Program-made: the position numbers and the translations under genes
In this document: piece by piece, positions 1 through 9,666 of the stretch
Position numbering within the stretch: position 1 is the first letter of the stretch
How the letters are laid out: every line of letters starts with the position of its first letter
The notes under the pieces: generated by a model
The model's database searches: none
The model's input: the letters and a program-made list of their open reading frames with translations, nothing else
Told to the model about the DNA's origin: nothing
Source: Sphingomonas changnyeongensis
GTDB lineage: Bacteria > Pseudomonadota > Alphaproteobacteria > Sphingomonadales > Sphingomonadaceae
Direction of reading: 5' to 3'
NCBI RefSeq assembly: GCF_009913435.1
Contig: NZ_CP047895.1
Coordinates: forward strand, 1,620,501-1,684,500
DNA: 64,000 nucleotides

Positions 1-330
1 CGAGATAATGGTCGGCGCCCAGCTTGATCGCCTCGACCGCGGTGGCGATGCTGGCAAAGCCGGTCAGCACCACGATCCGCGCCTCGGGCAGGGCGTGGCG
101 CAGCGTCTGCACGCAGGCCAGCCCCGATGCGCCGCCGGCGAGTTTCAGATCGACGACCGCATGGCTGGGCCGCGCGCCCGTGGCAAGCAGGGCCGCCAGC
201 TGGTCATGCCCCGTCGCGGTCGCCACCTGATAGCCGCGGCGTTCGAACGAGCGGGCGAGGGTGCGCGCAAAGGCGGGATCGTCCTCGACGATCAGCAGCA
301 GGGCGGCAGCAGCACGGGCGGCGCGCTCAT
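1..330 (-). CDS. regA: RegA/ActR/PrrA-type response regulator (partial, frameshifted)
   Basis: This is the cytoplasmic partner of the redox sensor kinase immediately upstream. Its receiver domain shows the acidic pair (LLIVEDDPAF), the phospho-acceptor Asp (AVVDLKLAGG) and the Thr switch (VVLTGFASI), and it ends with GADHYL at the window edge. The DNA-binding domain lies outside the window. The start is an ATG at 328-330, which overlaps the kinase stop (ATGA). As sequenced that frame stops after 12 codons. Adding one C to the CCC run near 302 gives MSAPPVLLPPLLLIVEDDP and joins the receiver frame. The acidic receiver without the usual second-domain sequence cannot prove RegA, but the coupling to a RegB-like kinase makes it the best call. 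Confidence 0.8.
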
Positions 331-1648
331 CCGCCCGCCCTGTCCGGCACGCTCAGCGCCGCGATCGGCAGCCGGATCGTCACCCGCGCCCCGCCTTCGG
401 GCAGGTTCGCGCCTTTGGCGGTGCCGCCCAGCTTGCGGACCACATTGACGAGCAGGAACAGCCCCAGCCCGGCCCCGGCCGCGCCTTGGTCGAGCGATAG
501 GGCCGGCCAAAGCCATCGAGCAGATCGGCCGGAAAGCCCGGTCCCCGGTCGGTCACGCTCAGCACCAGCGCCGTGCCGTCCAGCGTCGCGTTGAGGCCGA
601 CCCAGTCGGGCGACACCTCGGCGGCATTGTCGATCGCGGTGCCGATCACCTGGCGCAGCGCCGGATCGGACAGGATCGGCAGATCGGCGGCCAGATCGTC
701 CGACAGCTCCAGCCGGCGCAGCCCGCGCACGCCCTGCCATTCATCGACAATACCGGCCAGAAAGGCGCGCAGCGTCGTGCGCTCGGTCGCCTCGCCGCGC
801 GCCTCGCCGGCCGACATCAGGATGCCGCTGACGATGGTCTTGCAGCGCCGGATCGCGGCATCCATGTCGTCGATATCGTCCTCAAGCGCCGGCTGGCCCT
901 GGATTTCGGGCATGGTCCGCCAGTCATTGACCAGCACCGACAGGGTGGCGAGCGGCGTCCCCAGTTCATGCGCCGCGCTCGAGGCAAGCAGCCCCATGCG
1001 GATGATGTGATCCTCCTCCGCCGCGCGCTGGCGGATCGCGGCCAGCGCGGCATCGCGTTCCCGAAGGTTGCGCGCGATGCGGGTCACGAACGCGACGAGC
1101 AGGATGACGATCAGGATGAAGCTGACGATGCTGCCCTGCAGATACAGGCCGAGCGGCTGGGCATCATAGGGCGGCGGCAGCGCAAGCGGCACCGGATCGA
1201 CCGCCAGCACGAACAGCGCGAACAGGCTGGCCCCGACCACCGCCCATGATGCGCCCGACGGCAGCAGCACCGCGCCGATCACCACCTGCAGCAGAAACAG
1301 CCAGACGAACGGATTGGCGAGGCCGCCGGTGAAATGCAGCTGCCAGGTCAGCGCGCCGACATCGAACAGCAAGGCGGCGAGCAGCGCCGGTTCCGACACC
1401 GACTGGCGGCGGCGCAGCGCCGGCAGGCTGACCAGATTGATCGCGACCAGCAGCAGGATCGTCCCGATCAGCGGCGCGAGCGGGAGGGGAATGCCCATCG
1501 GGCCGTGCACGACCAGGATCGTCGCCAGCTGCCCGCCGACCGCGAGCCAGCGCAGCTGGACCAGCAGCGCCATGTTGCGCAGCCCCGCATCGGGTGCAGG
1601 GTCCGGGGGTGCGGGGTCCGGGGTGGCCAGGTTCACCTGCGCCGCCAT
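327..1648 (-). CDS. regB: RegB/PrrB/ActS-type redox sensor histidine kinase (frameshifted)
   Basis: A membrane sensor kinase of about 440 residues with six predicted membrane segments. The motif GGLANPF between membrane segments is the quinone-sensing signature GGxxNPF of RegB-type kinases. The phospho-acceptor box is SSAAHELGTPLAT, followed by RRCKTIVSGIL, where the Cys sits at the place of the redox-active cysteine of RegB. The ATP domain has IDNAAEVSP and VTDRGPGFP. The frame breaks near 484: after GFGRPYRSTK one G is missing, and restoring it yields KGAAGAGLGLFLLVNVVRKL, a normal G2 box and ending. It starts inside the last codons of surf1 and is probably co-transcribed with the cyo genes. 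In this family the kinase senses the quinone pool, so being placed in a quinol oxidase operon is logical. Confidence 0.88.
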
Positions 1649-2340
1649 AGCAGAACCGCGCCCAGCCCGCATCCCGCCGCCAGCGCCAGCCAGGTCAGCG
1701 CGTAGACAAGGTGATTGTCGGCAAAGCGCACGACCGTCATCCCGCCGACCGGCAGGCCGCCGGGATTGGGCGCGGCATCGGCATCGATGAAATAGGGCGC
1801 GACCGGCCCCAGCCGTCGCCGGGTGGCGATGGCGGCGACATCGCGCGAATGCCAGCGGTCGCGCGCCGGATCATTGGCGCGCAGGAAGCCGCCGCCCGGC
1901 TCGCTCAGCCGCAACAGGCCGGTGACGGTGATCGGCCCCGCGCGATTGCCCGCGCGCCGCCGCGCCGGATCGCGCGCGCCGGCGGGCACGAAGCCGCGAT
2001 TGACGATGACGGTGAAGCCCGGCGCCTCAAGCGGGGTCAGCACCCAATAGCCGCCGCCGCGTTCGGTGACCGCCTGCACCAGCGTTTCACGGTCATGGCG
2101 GAACCGGCCCGACAGGGTGACGCGGCGATAGGCGTCCTTGCCGGCGCTGATCGCGGGCCAGCTGGCGGGGCCGGGGGCCGCGACCGGATCGGCGCGCAGC
2201 CGCGCCTCGACCTGCGCGATCAATGCGTGTTTCCACACCATGCGCTTGAACTGCCAGACGCCAAGGCCAAGCCCCGCGAGCATCAGCAGCAGCAGCCCGC
2301 CGGTCAGCACGATGCGCGCCGCTGGCGGGCGCGTGCTCAC
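1633..2340 (-). CDS. SURF1 family protein, oxidase assembly factor
   Basis: A protein of about 235 residues with an N-terminal and a C-terminal membrane helix and a periplasmic domain between, as in SURF1/Shy1. Recognisable blocks are GLGVWQFKRMVWKH near the N terminus, VTLSGRF, VNRGFVP (the conserved hairpin after the first domain) and NHLVYALTWLALA near the end. SURF1 proteins help insert heme into subunit I of heme-copper oxidases. I chose the GTG at 2338-2340 because it overlaps the cyoD stop (GTGA), giving [11 protein letters not shown]; a longer frame upstream is antisense-like and overlaps cyoD. It belongs to the cyo operon. Confidence 0.9.
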   Translation of the reverse strand: MSTRPPAARIVLTGGLLLLMLAGLGLGVWQFKRMVWKHALIAQVEARLRADPVAAPGPASWPAISAGKDAYRRVTLSGRFRHDRETLVQAVTERGGGYWVLTPLEAPGFTVIVNRGFVPAGARDPARRRAGNRAGPITVTGLLRLSEPGGGFLRANDPARDRWHSRDVAAIATRRRLGPVAPYFIDADAAPNPGGLPVGGMTVVRFADNHLVYALTWLALAAGCGLGAVLLWRRR

Positions 2341-2723
2341 GGCATGGCGGCCGTGTCGTGCGCCATCGGCATCATGTTGCTGTTCAGATGGCTCATCACC
2401 CACAGCGATCCCGCCAGCATGATCCCGACGACGATGATGGTGAAGACAAGCGAGGTCATCGTCCAGCCGCCTTCGGCCCTGGGGCTCATGTGCAGGAAGA
2501 ACACCATGTGGACGATGATCTGCGCGACCGCCAGCGCCATCACCAGCACGGCCGTGAGCGCGGCCGACACCGCGCCCGTCATCACCAGCGCAAACGGGAT
2601 CGCGGTCAGCACCACCGAGAGGACAAAGCCGATCGTGTAATCGCGCATCGAGGCGTGCGGGATCTCCGCCCCGCCCGGCCCGTCATGCCCGTCATGCGTG
2701 TCGCCGTGCAGCTGCGCGCTCAT
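2337..2723 (-). CDS. cyoD: Cytochrome bo3 ubiquinol oxidase subunit IV
   Basis: A 128-residue inner-membrane protein with three hydrophobic helices. Signature parts are [30 protein letters not shown] and the final helix ending in LWVMSHLN, all typical of CyoD. The His-rich N terminus ([10 protein letters not shown]) is common in this subunit. The ATG overlaps the cyoC stop by four bases, so translation is probably coupled. CyoD is a small accessory subunit that supports assembly of the CuB site. Confidence 0.95.
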   Translation of the reverse strand: MSAQLHGDTHDGHDGPGGAEIPHASMRDYTIGFVLSVVLTAIPFALVMTGAVSAALTAVLVMALAVAQIIVHMVFFLHMSPRAEGGWTMTSLVFTIIVVGIMLAGSLWVMSHLNSNMMPMAHDTAAMP

Positions 2724-3348
2724 CGCACCATCCCCAGCAGATAGACAAAGGTGAAGACGCCGATCCAGATGACGTCGAGGAAATGCCAGAACAGGCTGAG
2801 ACAGGCGACGCGCCGCTGATTGGCGGCGACCAGCCCGTGCCGGCCGAGCTGGACGATCAGCGTCACCAGCCAGACCAGCCCGAACGTGACGTGCAGCCCG
2901 TGCGTGCCGACCAGTGTGAAAAAGGCCGACAGAAAGGCGCTGCGCTGCGGCGTCGCGCCCAGATGGATCAGATGCGCGAACTCATACAGCTCGATCGCCA
3001 GAAACGCCGCTCCGAACAGGCCGGTGACCGCCAGCCACAGCCGGGTCTGGCCCAGCCGGCGCTGCTGCATCGCGATCATCGCCATGCCGTAGGTCAGCGA
3101 TGACAGCAGCAGCATCGCGGTGTTGAGCGCGACCAGCTTCAGGTCGAACAGATCCTTCGGCCCCGGCCCGGCGGCCAGATTGCCGCCCAGCACCGCGTAA
3201 CAGGCAAACAGGATCGCGAAGATGAGACAGTCGCTCATCAGATAGATCCAGAAGCCCAGCATCGTGCTGTGGCCCTCGGCATGGGGATGCTCGTCCAGCT
3301 CGTAATGGACGCGCGGCTGGCCGGGGCGGTCATGGGTGTCGCGTGCAT
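2720..3348 (-). CDS. cyoC: Cytochrome bo3 ubiquinol oxidase subunit III (N terminus frameshifted)
   Basis: Five-helix subunit III, recognised by [29 protein letters not shown] and [21 protein letters not shown]. The open frame as sequenced only has an ATG at 3262, which would cut about 30 residues off the family length (around 205). Upstream in the same frame the sequence [17 protein letters not shown] looks genuine. An ATG at 3346-3348 has an AGGAG at good spacing and lies five bases past the cyoB stop, but in another frame. One missing base in the CCCC run near 3325 would connect them ([16 protein letters not shown]). I therefore place the start at 3348; the conservative alternative is 3262. 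Confidence 0.88.
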
Positions 3349-3352
3349 CGGC

Positions 3353-5359
3353 TCAGGCTCCTGCCGTGACGGGCTGGCGGGTCCGCCACGCCTCGGTCGC
3401 CGCGACCTCGGCCGCCGGGATGTGATAATCGCGCCGGTAGTTGAACGTGTGCGCGATGGCGGTGCCGATCAGCGCCACCAGGCTGAAGCCCGCCAGCCAC
3501 CAGATGTGCCAGACCAGCGCAAAGCCGCATACGGTGCTGATCCCCGCCAGGATGACCCCGGCCCCGGTATTGGCGGGCATGTGGATGTCCTTGAAGCCCG
3601 TCACCGGATGCTGCGCGCCCGCCGCCTTCATGTCGTACCAGGCATCGAGCGCATGGATGCGCGGGGTGAAGGCGAAGTTATAGGCGGGCGGCGGCGATGT
3701 CGTCGCCCATTCAAGCGTGCGCCCGTCCCAGCTGTCGCCGCTCGCCTCGCGCAGTTCGTCGCGCTTCCAGATGCTGACCGCGAACTGGACGAGCATCGCG
3801 GCGATGCCGACCGCGATCAGCGCCGCGCCGATGGCGGCGATCGCGAACCAGATCTGCAGATCGGGATCGTCGAACACCCGCATCCGCCGCGTCACGCCCA
3901 TCAGCCCGAGCACATAGAGCGGCGCAAAGGCGAGCCAGAAGCCGGTGACCCAGCACCAGAAGCTGACCGTGCCCCAGCGCTTTTCCAGCCGGAAGCCGAA
4001 CGCCTTGGGCCACCAGTAATTGATTGCCGCAAAGATGCCGAACAGCACGCCGCCGATGATGACGTTGTGGAAATGGGCGATCAGGAACAGCGAGTTGTGC
4101 AGCACGAAATCCGCCGGCGGCACCGCCAGCAGCACGCCGGTCATCCCGCCCACGGTGAAGGTCAGCATGAATGCGACCGTCCACATCATCGGCAGTTCGA
4201 AGCGGATGCGGCCGCGATACATTGTGAACAGCCAGTTGAACAGCTTGGCCCCGGTCGGGATCGAGATCACCATCGTCGTGATGCCGAAAAAGCTGTTGAC
4301 GCTCGCGCCCGATCCCATGGTGAAGAAATGGTGCAGCCAGACGATATAGCTCAGGATCGTGATGACGATCGTGGCATAGACCATCGAGGTATAGCCGAAC
4401 AGCTTCTTGCCCGAAAAGGTCGAGGTGACTTCGCTGAACACGCCGAACAGCGGCAGGATCAGGATGTAAACCTCCGGATGGCCCCAGATCCAGATCAGGT
4501 TCACATACATCATCGACGACCCGCCAAAGTCGTTGGTGAAGAAGTTGGTGCCCGCATAGCGATCAAGGCCGAGCAGCGTCAGCACCGCCGTCAGCACCGG
4601 GAAGCTGGCGACGATCAGGATGTTGGCGCACAGCGACGTCCAGGTGAACACCGGCATTTTCATCAGGCCCATGCCCGGCGCGCGCAGCTTGAGGATGGTG
4701 ACGATCAGGTTGATGCCCGACAGCGTCGTGCCGACCCCGGCGATCTGCAATGCCCAGATGTAATAATCGACGCCGACGCTGGGGCTGTAGGCAATGCCCG
4801 ACAGCGGCGGATAGGCCAGCCAGCCGGTCGCCGCGAACTCGCCGATGAACAGCGACGCCATGACCAGCACCGCGCCCGCCGTCGTCATCCAGAAGCTGAA
4901 ATTGTTGAGGAACGGGAACGACACGTCGCGCGCGCCGATCTGCAGCGGCACGACATAGTTCATCAGCCCGGTGATGAACGGCATCGCCACGAAAAAGATC
5001 ATGATCACACCGTGGGCGGTGAAGATCTGATCGTAATGATGGGCGTTCAGATAGCCTTCGGAACCGCCAAACGCCATCACCTGCTGCAGCCGCATCATCA
5101 CCGCATCGGCAAAGCCGCGCAGGAACATCACCAGGCCGAGGATCATGTACATGATCCCGATCTTCTTGTGATCGACGGTGGTGAACCATTCCGACCACAG
5201 ATAGCCCCAGAGCCGGTAGCGGGTGATCCCGGCGACCAGGCCAAGCCCACCCAGAATGACGACCACCATGGTCGCAAGCACGATGGGATCATGCGGCAGC
5301 GCGGCCAGCGACAGCTTGCCGAGCAGCGGCGAGGTTGCGGGGGCGGGGAGGGCGCTCAT
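3353..5359 (-). CDS. cyoB: Cytochrome bo3 ubiquinol oxidase subunit I
   Basis: The catalytic heme-copper subunit, about 668 residues (E. coli CyoB is 663), with about fifteen membrane helices. The CuB ligands are visible in [15 protein letters not shown] and WLHHFFTMG, and the heme ligands in [10 protein letters not shown]. The enzyme oxidises ubiquinol, reduces oxygen to water and pumps protons across the inner membrane. I start at the ATG of [16 protein letters not shown] (5357-5359), which matches the family N terminus; an in-frame upstream start would overlap cyoA further. It is the second gene of the cyo operon. Confidence 0.96.
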   Translation of the reverse strand: MSALPAPATSPLLGKLSLAALPHDPIVLATMVVVILGGLGLVAGITRYRLWGYLWSEWFTTVDHKKIGIMYMILGLVMFLRGFADAVMMRLQQVMAFGGSEGYLNAHHYDQIFTAHGVIMIFFVAMPFITGLMNYVVPLQIGARDVSFPFLNNFSFWMTTAGAVLVMASLFIGEFAATGWLAYPPLSGIAYSPSVGVDYYIWALQIAGVGTTLSGINLIVTILKLRAPGMGLMKMPVFTWTSLCANILIVASFPVLTAVLTLLGLDRYAGTNFFTNDFGGSSMMYVNLIWIWGHPEVYILILPLFGVFSEVTSTFSGKKLFGYTSMVYATIVITILSYIVWLHHFFTMGSGASVNSFFGITTMVISIPTGAKLFNWLFTMYRGRIRFELPMMWTVAFMLTFTVGGMTGVLLAVPPADFVLHNSLFLIAHFHNVIIGGVLFGIFAAINYWWPKAFGFRLEKRWGTVSFWCWVTGFWLAFAPLYVLGLMGVTRRMRVFDDPDLQIWFAIAAIGAALIAVGIAAMLVQFAVSIWKRDELREASGDSWDGRTLEWATTSPPPAYNFAFTPRIHALDAWYDMKAAGAQHPVTGFKDIHMPANTGAGVILAGISTVCGFALVWHIWWLAGFSLVALIGTAIAHTFNYRRDYHIPAAEVAATEAWRTRQPVTAGA

Positions 5360-6572
5360 CACGGCAGATCCTGTCACAGGGGCGGTCCGCAGCCGCAGGG
5401 GCGCGGCCGGGCGGGGGCGCAAGGCGGGAAAGGGCAATCGGCGTCATCGGCGCGGCACCGGGCCGGCTGAGCCCCGCGCCGATCAGCGGTGCCGGGCTGA
5501 CCGGCGCGGCGTCGGTGCGCGCCAGGCTTGCGCCCAACATCGCGGGATTGGCGCAGGCTTCGGCGACATAGCGGTCGCTGGCGCTGTCACCGGTGCCGCG
5601 CGCGGCGAATTTGTCATAAGCGAGCGCGCGGACATTGTAGAGCCCGGCCAGCCCCATGCCGCCGCGCGCATCGATCGCCATCATGTCGTGCATGCACATC
5701 TTGCCCGGCTCGGCGCACAGATTGACGATGCGGTCGAACAGCTCGGCCTCGACCGCCGCGTAACGCCGCACCGGTTCCTTTTCGCTCGGCCGCTCAAGCT
5801 TCAGATAGGCGGCGCGGTCGAGCGACGACCCGCCGGCGCGGGTGCGCGCGACCCAGCGGTCAAAGCCGGCAGCGTCAAGGCTGTTGACCGCAAAGCGCAT
5901 GTTGGAAAATCCCGCGCCCGAATAATTGGCCGAGAAACCCGTGAACCGCCCGGTCTGGTTGAACACGCCGTGCAGCCTGGTTTCCATCCCCGGCATCGCA
6001 TAGATCTGGCCGGCCAGTGCCGGGATGTAGAAGCTGTTCATCACCGAGGAGGAGGAGATGCGGAACCGGATCGGCCGGTCTGTCGGCACAGTCAGTTCGT
6101 TGACCGTCGCAATCCCCTGTTCGGGATAGATGAACAGCCATTTCCAGTTGAGCGCCACGACCTGCACTTCAAGCGGGCGGGCCGCCGCCGCCGGACGCCC
6201 CGGCGCGGTGCGGGCGAGCGGGCGATAAGGGTCGAGCAGATGCGTGCCGACCCAGGTGAGCGCGCCCAGGCAGATGATGATCAGCAGCGGGGCCGCCCAG
6301 ATCAGCAGTTCAAGCTGGGTCGAATGATCCCAGTCGGGCCGGTAGGTCGCTGCGCTGTTTGACGCGCGGTAGCGCCACGCGAACCAGATCGTCGCCGCCA
6401 TTACCGGCACGATGATCAGCAGCATCAGCGCGGTCGAGATCATCACCAGATTGCCCTGCTGGCGCGCGACGTCGCCGGCCGGATCGAGGACGATCATGTT
6501 GCAGCCGCCAAGCAGCGGCAGCAGCACGGGCATGAGGGCGAGGCGCCGGCGACGCCGGGAAAGCATGCTCAT
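5289..6572 (-). CDS. cyoA: Cytochrome bo3 ubiquinol oxidase subunit II (probable frameshift at the C terminus)
   Basis: A membrane-anchored lipoprotein. The signal sequence ends in LLPLLGGC, a lipobox, followed by two membrane helices ([15 protein letters not shown] and [17 protein letters not shown]) and a periplasmic cupredoxin-like domain with [18 protein letters not shown] and [17 protein letters not shown]. CuA ligands are absent, as expected for a quinol rather than cytochrome c oxidase. The C-terminal tail is Ala/Pro-rich. As sequenced the frame runs 71 bases into cyoB. One added C in the CCCC near 5380 would instead give a stop at 5374, just before the cyoB ATG, which I think is the true end. 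It is the first gene of the operon; MSMLSRRR at 6572 is the chosen start. Confidence 0.92.
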   Translation of the reverse strand: MSMLSRRRRRLALMPVLLPLLGGCNMIVLDPAGDVARQQGNLVMISTALMLLIIVPVMAATIWFAWRYRASNSAATYRPDWDHSTQLELLIWAAPLLIIICLGALTWVGTHLLDPYRPLARTAPGRPAAAARPLEVQVVALNWKWLFIYPEQGIATVNELTVPTDRPIRFRISSSSVMNSFYIPALAGQIYAMPGMETRLHGVFNQTGRFTGFSANYSGAGFSNMRFAVNSLDAAGFDRWVARTRAGGSSLDRAAYLKLERPSEKEPVRRYAAVEAELFDRIVNLCAEPGKMCMHDMMAIDARGGMGLAGLYNVRALAYDKFAARGTGDSASDRYVAEACANPAMLGASLARTDAAPVSPAPLIGAGLSRPGAAPMTPIALSRLAPPPGRAPAAADRPCDRICRDERPPRPRNLAAARQAVAGRAAA

Positions 6573-6629
6573 GCCGGCCGAGCTACGCCTGTCGCGCCGC
6601 GTCGAACATAGGACATTTTGTCCAATGCA

Positions 6630-6643
6630 TTGACCGGCATCAA
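6630..6643. promoter_or_regulatory. FNR/CRP-family binding site (TTGAC-N4-ATCAA)
   Basis: TTGACCGGCATCAA matches the FNR/FixK consensus TTGAT-N4-ATCAA at nine of ten positions. It sits in the 114-base gap between the divergent cyoA operon and the MFS gene. A second small palindrome, GGACATTTTGTCC, lies at 6611-6623. Anaerobic control of the oxidase operon by an FNR-type regulator fits this placement; the choice of regulator is inference. Confidence 0.6.
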
Positions 6644-6686
6644 ACGGGCATAAGGATGGTGCGAGACAGCAGGACCGGGCATCATC

Positions 6687-8014
6687 ATGGCAGCGAGCAG
6701 CATTCCAACGACCGGGGCCGAACAGGACGCCCGCCTGATCCATGCCGATGGCCATGCGGTCGCCCCCGGCGAGATCGCCATCGGCGTCGTCATCGGGCGG
6801 ACGTCGGAGTTTTTCGACTTTTTCGTCTATGCGATCGCCTCGGTGCTGGTGTTCCCCAAGCTGGTGTTTCCCTATCTGGATCCGCTCCAGGGCACTCTGG
6901 CTTCGTTTGCGATCTTCGCGCTCGCCTTTCTGGCCCGGCCGGTCGGCACCGCGATCTTCACCGCGATCGACCGCGCCTATGGGCGCGGGGCGAAGCTGAC
7001 GGTTGCGCTGTTCCTGCTCGGCGGATCGACCGCGGCCATCGCCTTTCTGCCCGGCCATGCCGCCATCGGCGTCGGATCGGCGCTGCTGCTCGCGCTGTTC
7101 CGCATGGGGCAGGGGGTGGCGCTTGGCGGGTCGTGGGACGGGCTGGCCTCGCTGCTGGCGCTCAATGCGCCGCGCGACCGGCGCGGCTGGTATGCGATGA
7201 TCCCGCAGCTGGGCGCGCCGCTCGGCCTGATCGTCGCCAGCCTGTTGTTCGCATTTCTGATCTGGGCGCTGCCGGCGGAGGATTTCCTCAGCTGGGCTGG
7301 CGCTATCCGTTCTTCGTCGCCTTTGCGATCAACGTCGTCGCGCTGTTTGCGCGGCTGCGCATCGTGGTGACGCCCGATTACGCGCGGCTGTTCGAACGCC
7401 GGACGCTGCACCCCGCGCCGGTCGTCGAGACGGTGCGGCATGAATGGCGCGTCATCGTGCTGGGTGCCTTCGCGCCGCTCGCCAGTTTTGCGATGTTCCA
7501 TATGGTCACCGTCTATCCGCTCAGCTGGGTGTTCCTGTTCACCAGCGAATCGCCGGTGCGCTTCCTGCTGATCGAGGCGGCCGCCGCTGCGCTTGGCGTC
7601 GGCGCGATCATGCTGTCCGGGCGGCTGGCGGATCGTTATGGCCGCCGCAATGTGCTGGCCGGCACGGCGGTGGCGATTGCGGCGTTCAGCGGCTTTGCGC
7701 CCCAGCTGCTCGGTGCCGGAGAGGCGGGCGAGGCCGCGTTCATGCTGATCGGCTTTGCCCTGCTCGGTCTCGCCTTCGGCCAGTCCTCCGGCGCGCTGTC
7801 GGCGCGGTTCACGCTGGCGCGGCGCTATACCGGATCCGCACTCACCTCCGATCTCGCATGGCTGTTCGGTGCGGGCTTCGCGCCGCTCGCTGCGCTGTGG
7901 ATCTCGGCCAATTACGGGCTGATGGCATCCGGGGCCTATCTGCTGTCGGGGGCGGTGGCGACGCTCGTCGCACTGTGGCTCAACCGCGAACTTGGCCAGC
8001 AGCCGGAGATGTGA
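6687..8014 (+). CDS. MFS transporter, metabolite:proton symporter type (frameshifted)
   Basis: A 12-helix major facilitator of about 442 residues. The N-terminal half shows GVVIGRTSEFFDFFVYAIAS and the loop-2 region FLARPVGTAIFTAIDRAYGR, both typical of the metabolite:H+ symporter (ShiA/ProP-like) family. The C-terminal half has SGRLADRYGRRNVL. The frame breaks near 7301: FLSWAGAIRS as sequenced becomes FLSWGWRYPFFVAF when one G is restored to the GGG run, and WGWRxPF is the expected family motif there. The substrate cannot be read from the sequence; shikimate, proline/betaine or dicarboxylates are all possible. The gene is divergent from cyoA and shares its control region. Confidence 0.87.
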
Positions 8015-8020
8015 GGCGCG

Positions 8021-8206
8021 ATGTTCGTCGATTTCCGGGGCGATCCGCCGCCCGCCTCCTGGCCGCCGCCGCGCGGCCCGCTGCCCGGCCCGCGCATCAC
8101 CCGTCCACGCGAACGGCGGCTGATGGCGCTGGTGGCGCTGAACCTCATCCTGCTGCTGGTCGCCCCGATTGGCGGGGCGACCCTGATCGTGCTGCTGTTC
8201 GGCTGA
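8021..8206 (+). CDS. Small single-span membrane protein, unknown function
   Basis: A 61-residue protein starting at an ATG seven bases after the transporter stop, with GAGGCG as ribosome-binding site. The N-terminal half is Pro-rich (PPPASWPPPRGPLPGP), then a basic patch (RPRERR) precedes one hydrophobic helix (MALVALNLILLLVAPIGG). The layout suggests a type II inner-membrane protein with a cytoplasmic proline-rich tail. It is probably co-transcribed with the MFS gene. I do not recognise a named family. Confidence 0.65.
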   Translation: MFVDFRGDPPPASWPPPRGPLPGPRITRPRERRLMALVALNLILLLVAPIGGATLIVLLFG

Positions 8207-8218
8207 CCGCCCGGCGGA

Positions 8219-8467
8219 TCAGCTGGCCGGGGCGGCCCCATGTTCATCGGCATGATCGCCATGCATGTGGTGCAGATGCCCGTCATGCACATAATCGGTG
8301 TGGCCGTCATGCTGGACGGCGGCATGGCCGCAGGCTGCGGCATGAACATGGTCATGCTTGCCCGAAACCACGGCATGGGCCGCTTCATAGGCATAGGCCG
8401 GCCCGGCCATGCCGATCGCGACGGTCAGCATAAAGGCCAGCTGTCTGACAGGATTTGCGTGGGACAT
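8219..8467 (-). CDS. His-rich exported small protein, probably metal-binding
   Basis: An 82-residue protein with a signal peptide (RQLAFMLTVAIGMAGPAYA) followed by a tail in which almost every third residue is His, for example HDGHLHHMHGDHADEH, plus one Cys in AACGHAAV. The pattern CGH...HDGHxDYxHDGHLHH resembles short zinc-related proteins found in many bacteria, often under Zur control, but those usually lack a signal peptide. Here the protein should sit in the periplasm. Zinc or nickel buffering is an inference. It converges on the small membrane gene. The 190-base region upstream is relatively AT-rich and probably holds its promoter; I could not identify a certain Zur box there. Confidence 0.72.
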   Translation of the reverse strand: MSHANPVRQLAFMLTVAIGMAGPAYAYEAAHAVVSGKHDHVHAAACGHAAVQHDGHTDYVHDGHLHHMHGDHADEHGAAPAS

Positions 8468-8657
8468 TGAATAAGGGCCTCCCGCCCCGGCGCGGCGATA
8501 TCGGCATCGGGCCCCTGCCCGGTGTCTCGAACCGCCGGTGCCCAAAGATAACATATGCGAAACGAAATGCTGGCATGACAAAAACAAATGTATCACGCGG
8601 GCTGACCGCGGCATTCCGCATGGTCAGGCCTGCACCGGTCAGGTGATCAGGCCGCGC

Positions 8658-9666
8658 TTATCCCGCCGCTTGCCCCGGCAACGCCTGCGCCAGCCGCGCG
8701 CATTCTGCCGGGCCGGCGGGCAGGCCGATCCGCAGATGCCGGTCGCTCCAGCCGAACCGGCGGACATAGATGCCCGCCTCGGCCAGCGTCCGCCAGCATC
8801 TCGCCGCGTCGGCCAGGGCGACATAGCGGAACAGCGATGTCCCGCCGCACAGCGTGATCCCGGCCCGCTCCAGCACCGCATCCAGGCCGGCAGCGGCCTC
8901 TGCCAACCGTGCCCGCGTCGCCGCCGCCCAGCCATGATCGGCATAGGCTCTGGCCCCAGCCACAGCGCCGGGCCGCTGACCGGCCAGCAGCCGAGCAGAT
9001 CGCCGCAGCGCGCGATCAGGCCCGGCGGGGCGAGCAGCGCGCCGAGCCGCACGCCTGCCAGCCCATAGAATTTCCCGAACGAACGCAGCACCACCAGCCC
9101 GTCGCGGCCCGCCAGCCCCGCCAGCGACTGGTCCGGCGCGGCATCGGCATAGGCTTCATCGACGATCAGCACCCCGCCGCGCTGCGCCAGATCTTCGGCC
9201 AATGCCGCCAGCTCTGCCGCCGCAAAGCCCCGTCCGTCCGGATTATTGGGGTTGGACAGCATGACCGCGTCACAGCCTGTTGCGGCCGCGACCGGATCGG
9301 CGGTCTCGACGACATTGCGGCCGGCGACGCGCCAGGCGGCGGCATGATCGCCATAGCCGGGGTGAGCACGGCGATGCGCCGGATGCCGGGCAGCAGATAC
9401 GGCAGCAGGCGGATGACCAGCTCCGTCCCCGGCGTCACCAGCAGCGCCTCGGCTGACGCCCCGAAAGCATCGGCCATCGCCGCGTGGCAGGCCATGCGTT
9501 CCCCCTCGGTCGGCAGATGCGCGAACAGGTCGGCCGGCATCGCGTCCGCCGGATAGGGCCAGGGATTGATCCCGGTCGACAGGTCGATCCAAGGCACCGG
9601 CGCGTCCGGAAAGGCCGCGCGCATCCGGTCGAGCGCGCCGCCATGGCGCAGCAGCGCGTCGGTCAT
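8658..9666 (-). CDS. cobC: Threonine-phosphate decarboxylase of cobalamin synthesis (two frameshifts)
   Basis: A PLP-dependent class I/II aminotransferase-fold enzyme of about 336 residues that makes the aminopropanol phosphate arm of cobalamin. Visible motifs are VPWIDLSTGINPWPYP at the N terminus, MLSNPNNPDGRGF (substrate/PLP loop), VDEAYADAAP and RSFGKFYGLAGVRLGAL, which holds the PLP lysine. Two single-base losses break it. Near 9350 ACCCCGGCTATGG should read LTPGYGDHAAAW. Near 8960 a GGGG run should be GGGGG, giving LWLGARAYADHGW. The ATG at 9664-9666 overlaps the cobD stop (ATGA), so it is the last gene of the cobalamin operon. Confidence 0.88.

Noticed and set aside
3269..5470. A long plus-strand open frame opposite cyoB, and similar ones opposite ilvD/nnr, the TPR gene, ETF-QO, cheA and the cheB-EamA region
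   Set aside because: They are antisense to strongly conserved genes, are rich in Arg, His, Gln and Asp in the way GC-rich shadows are, and have no motifs.
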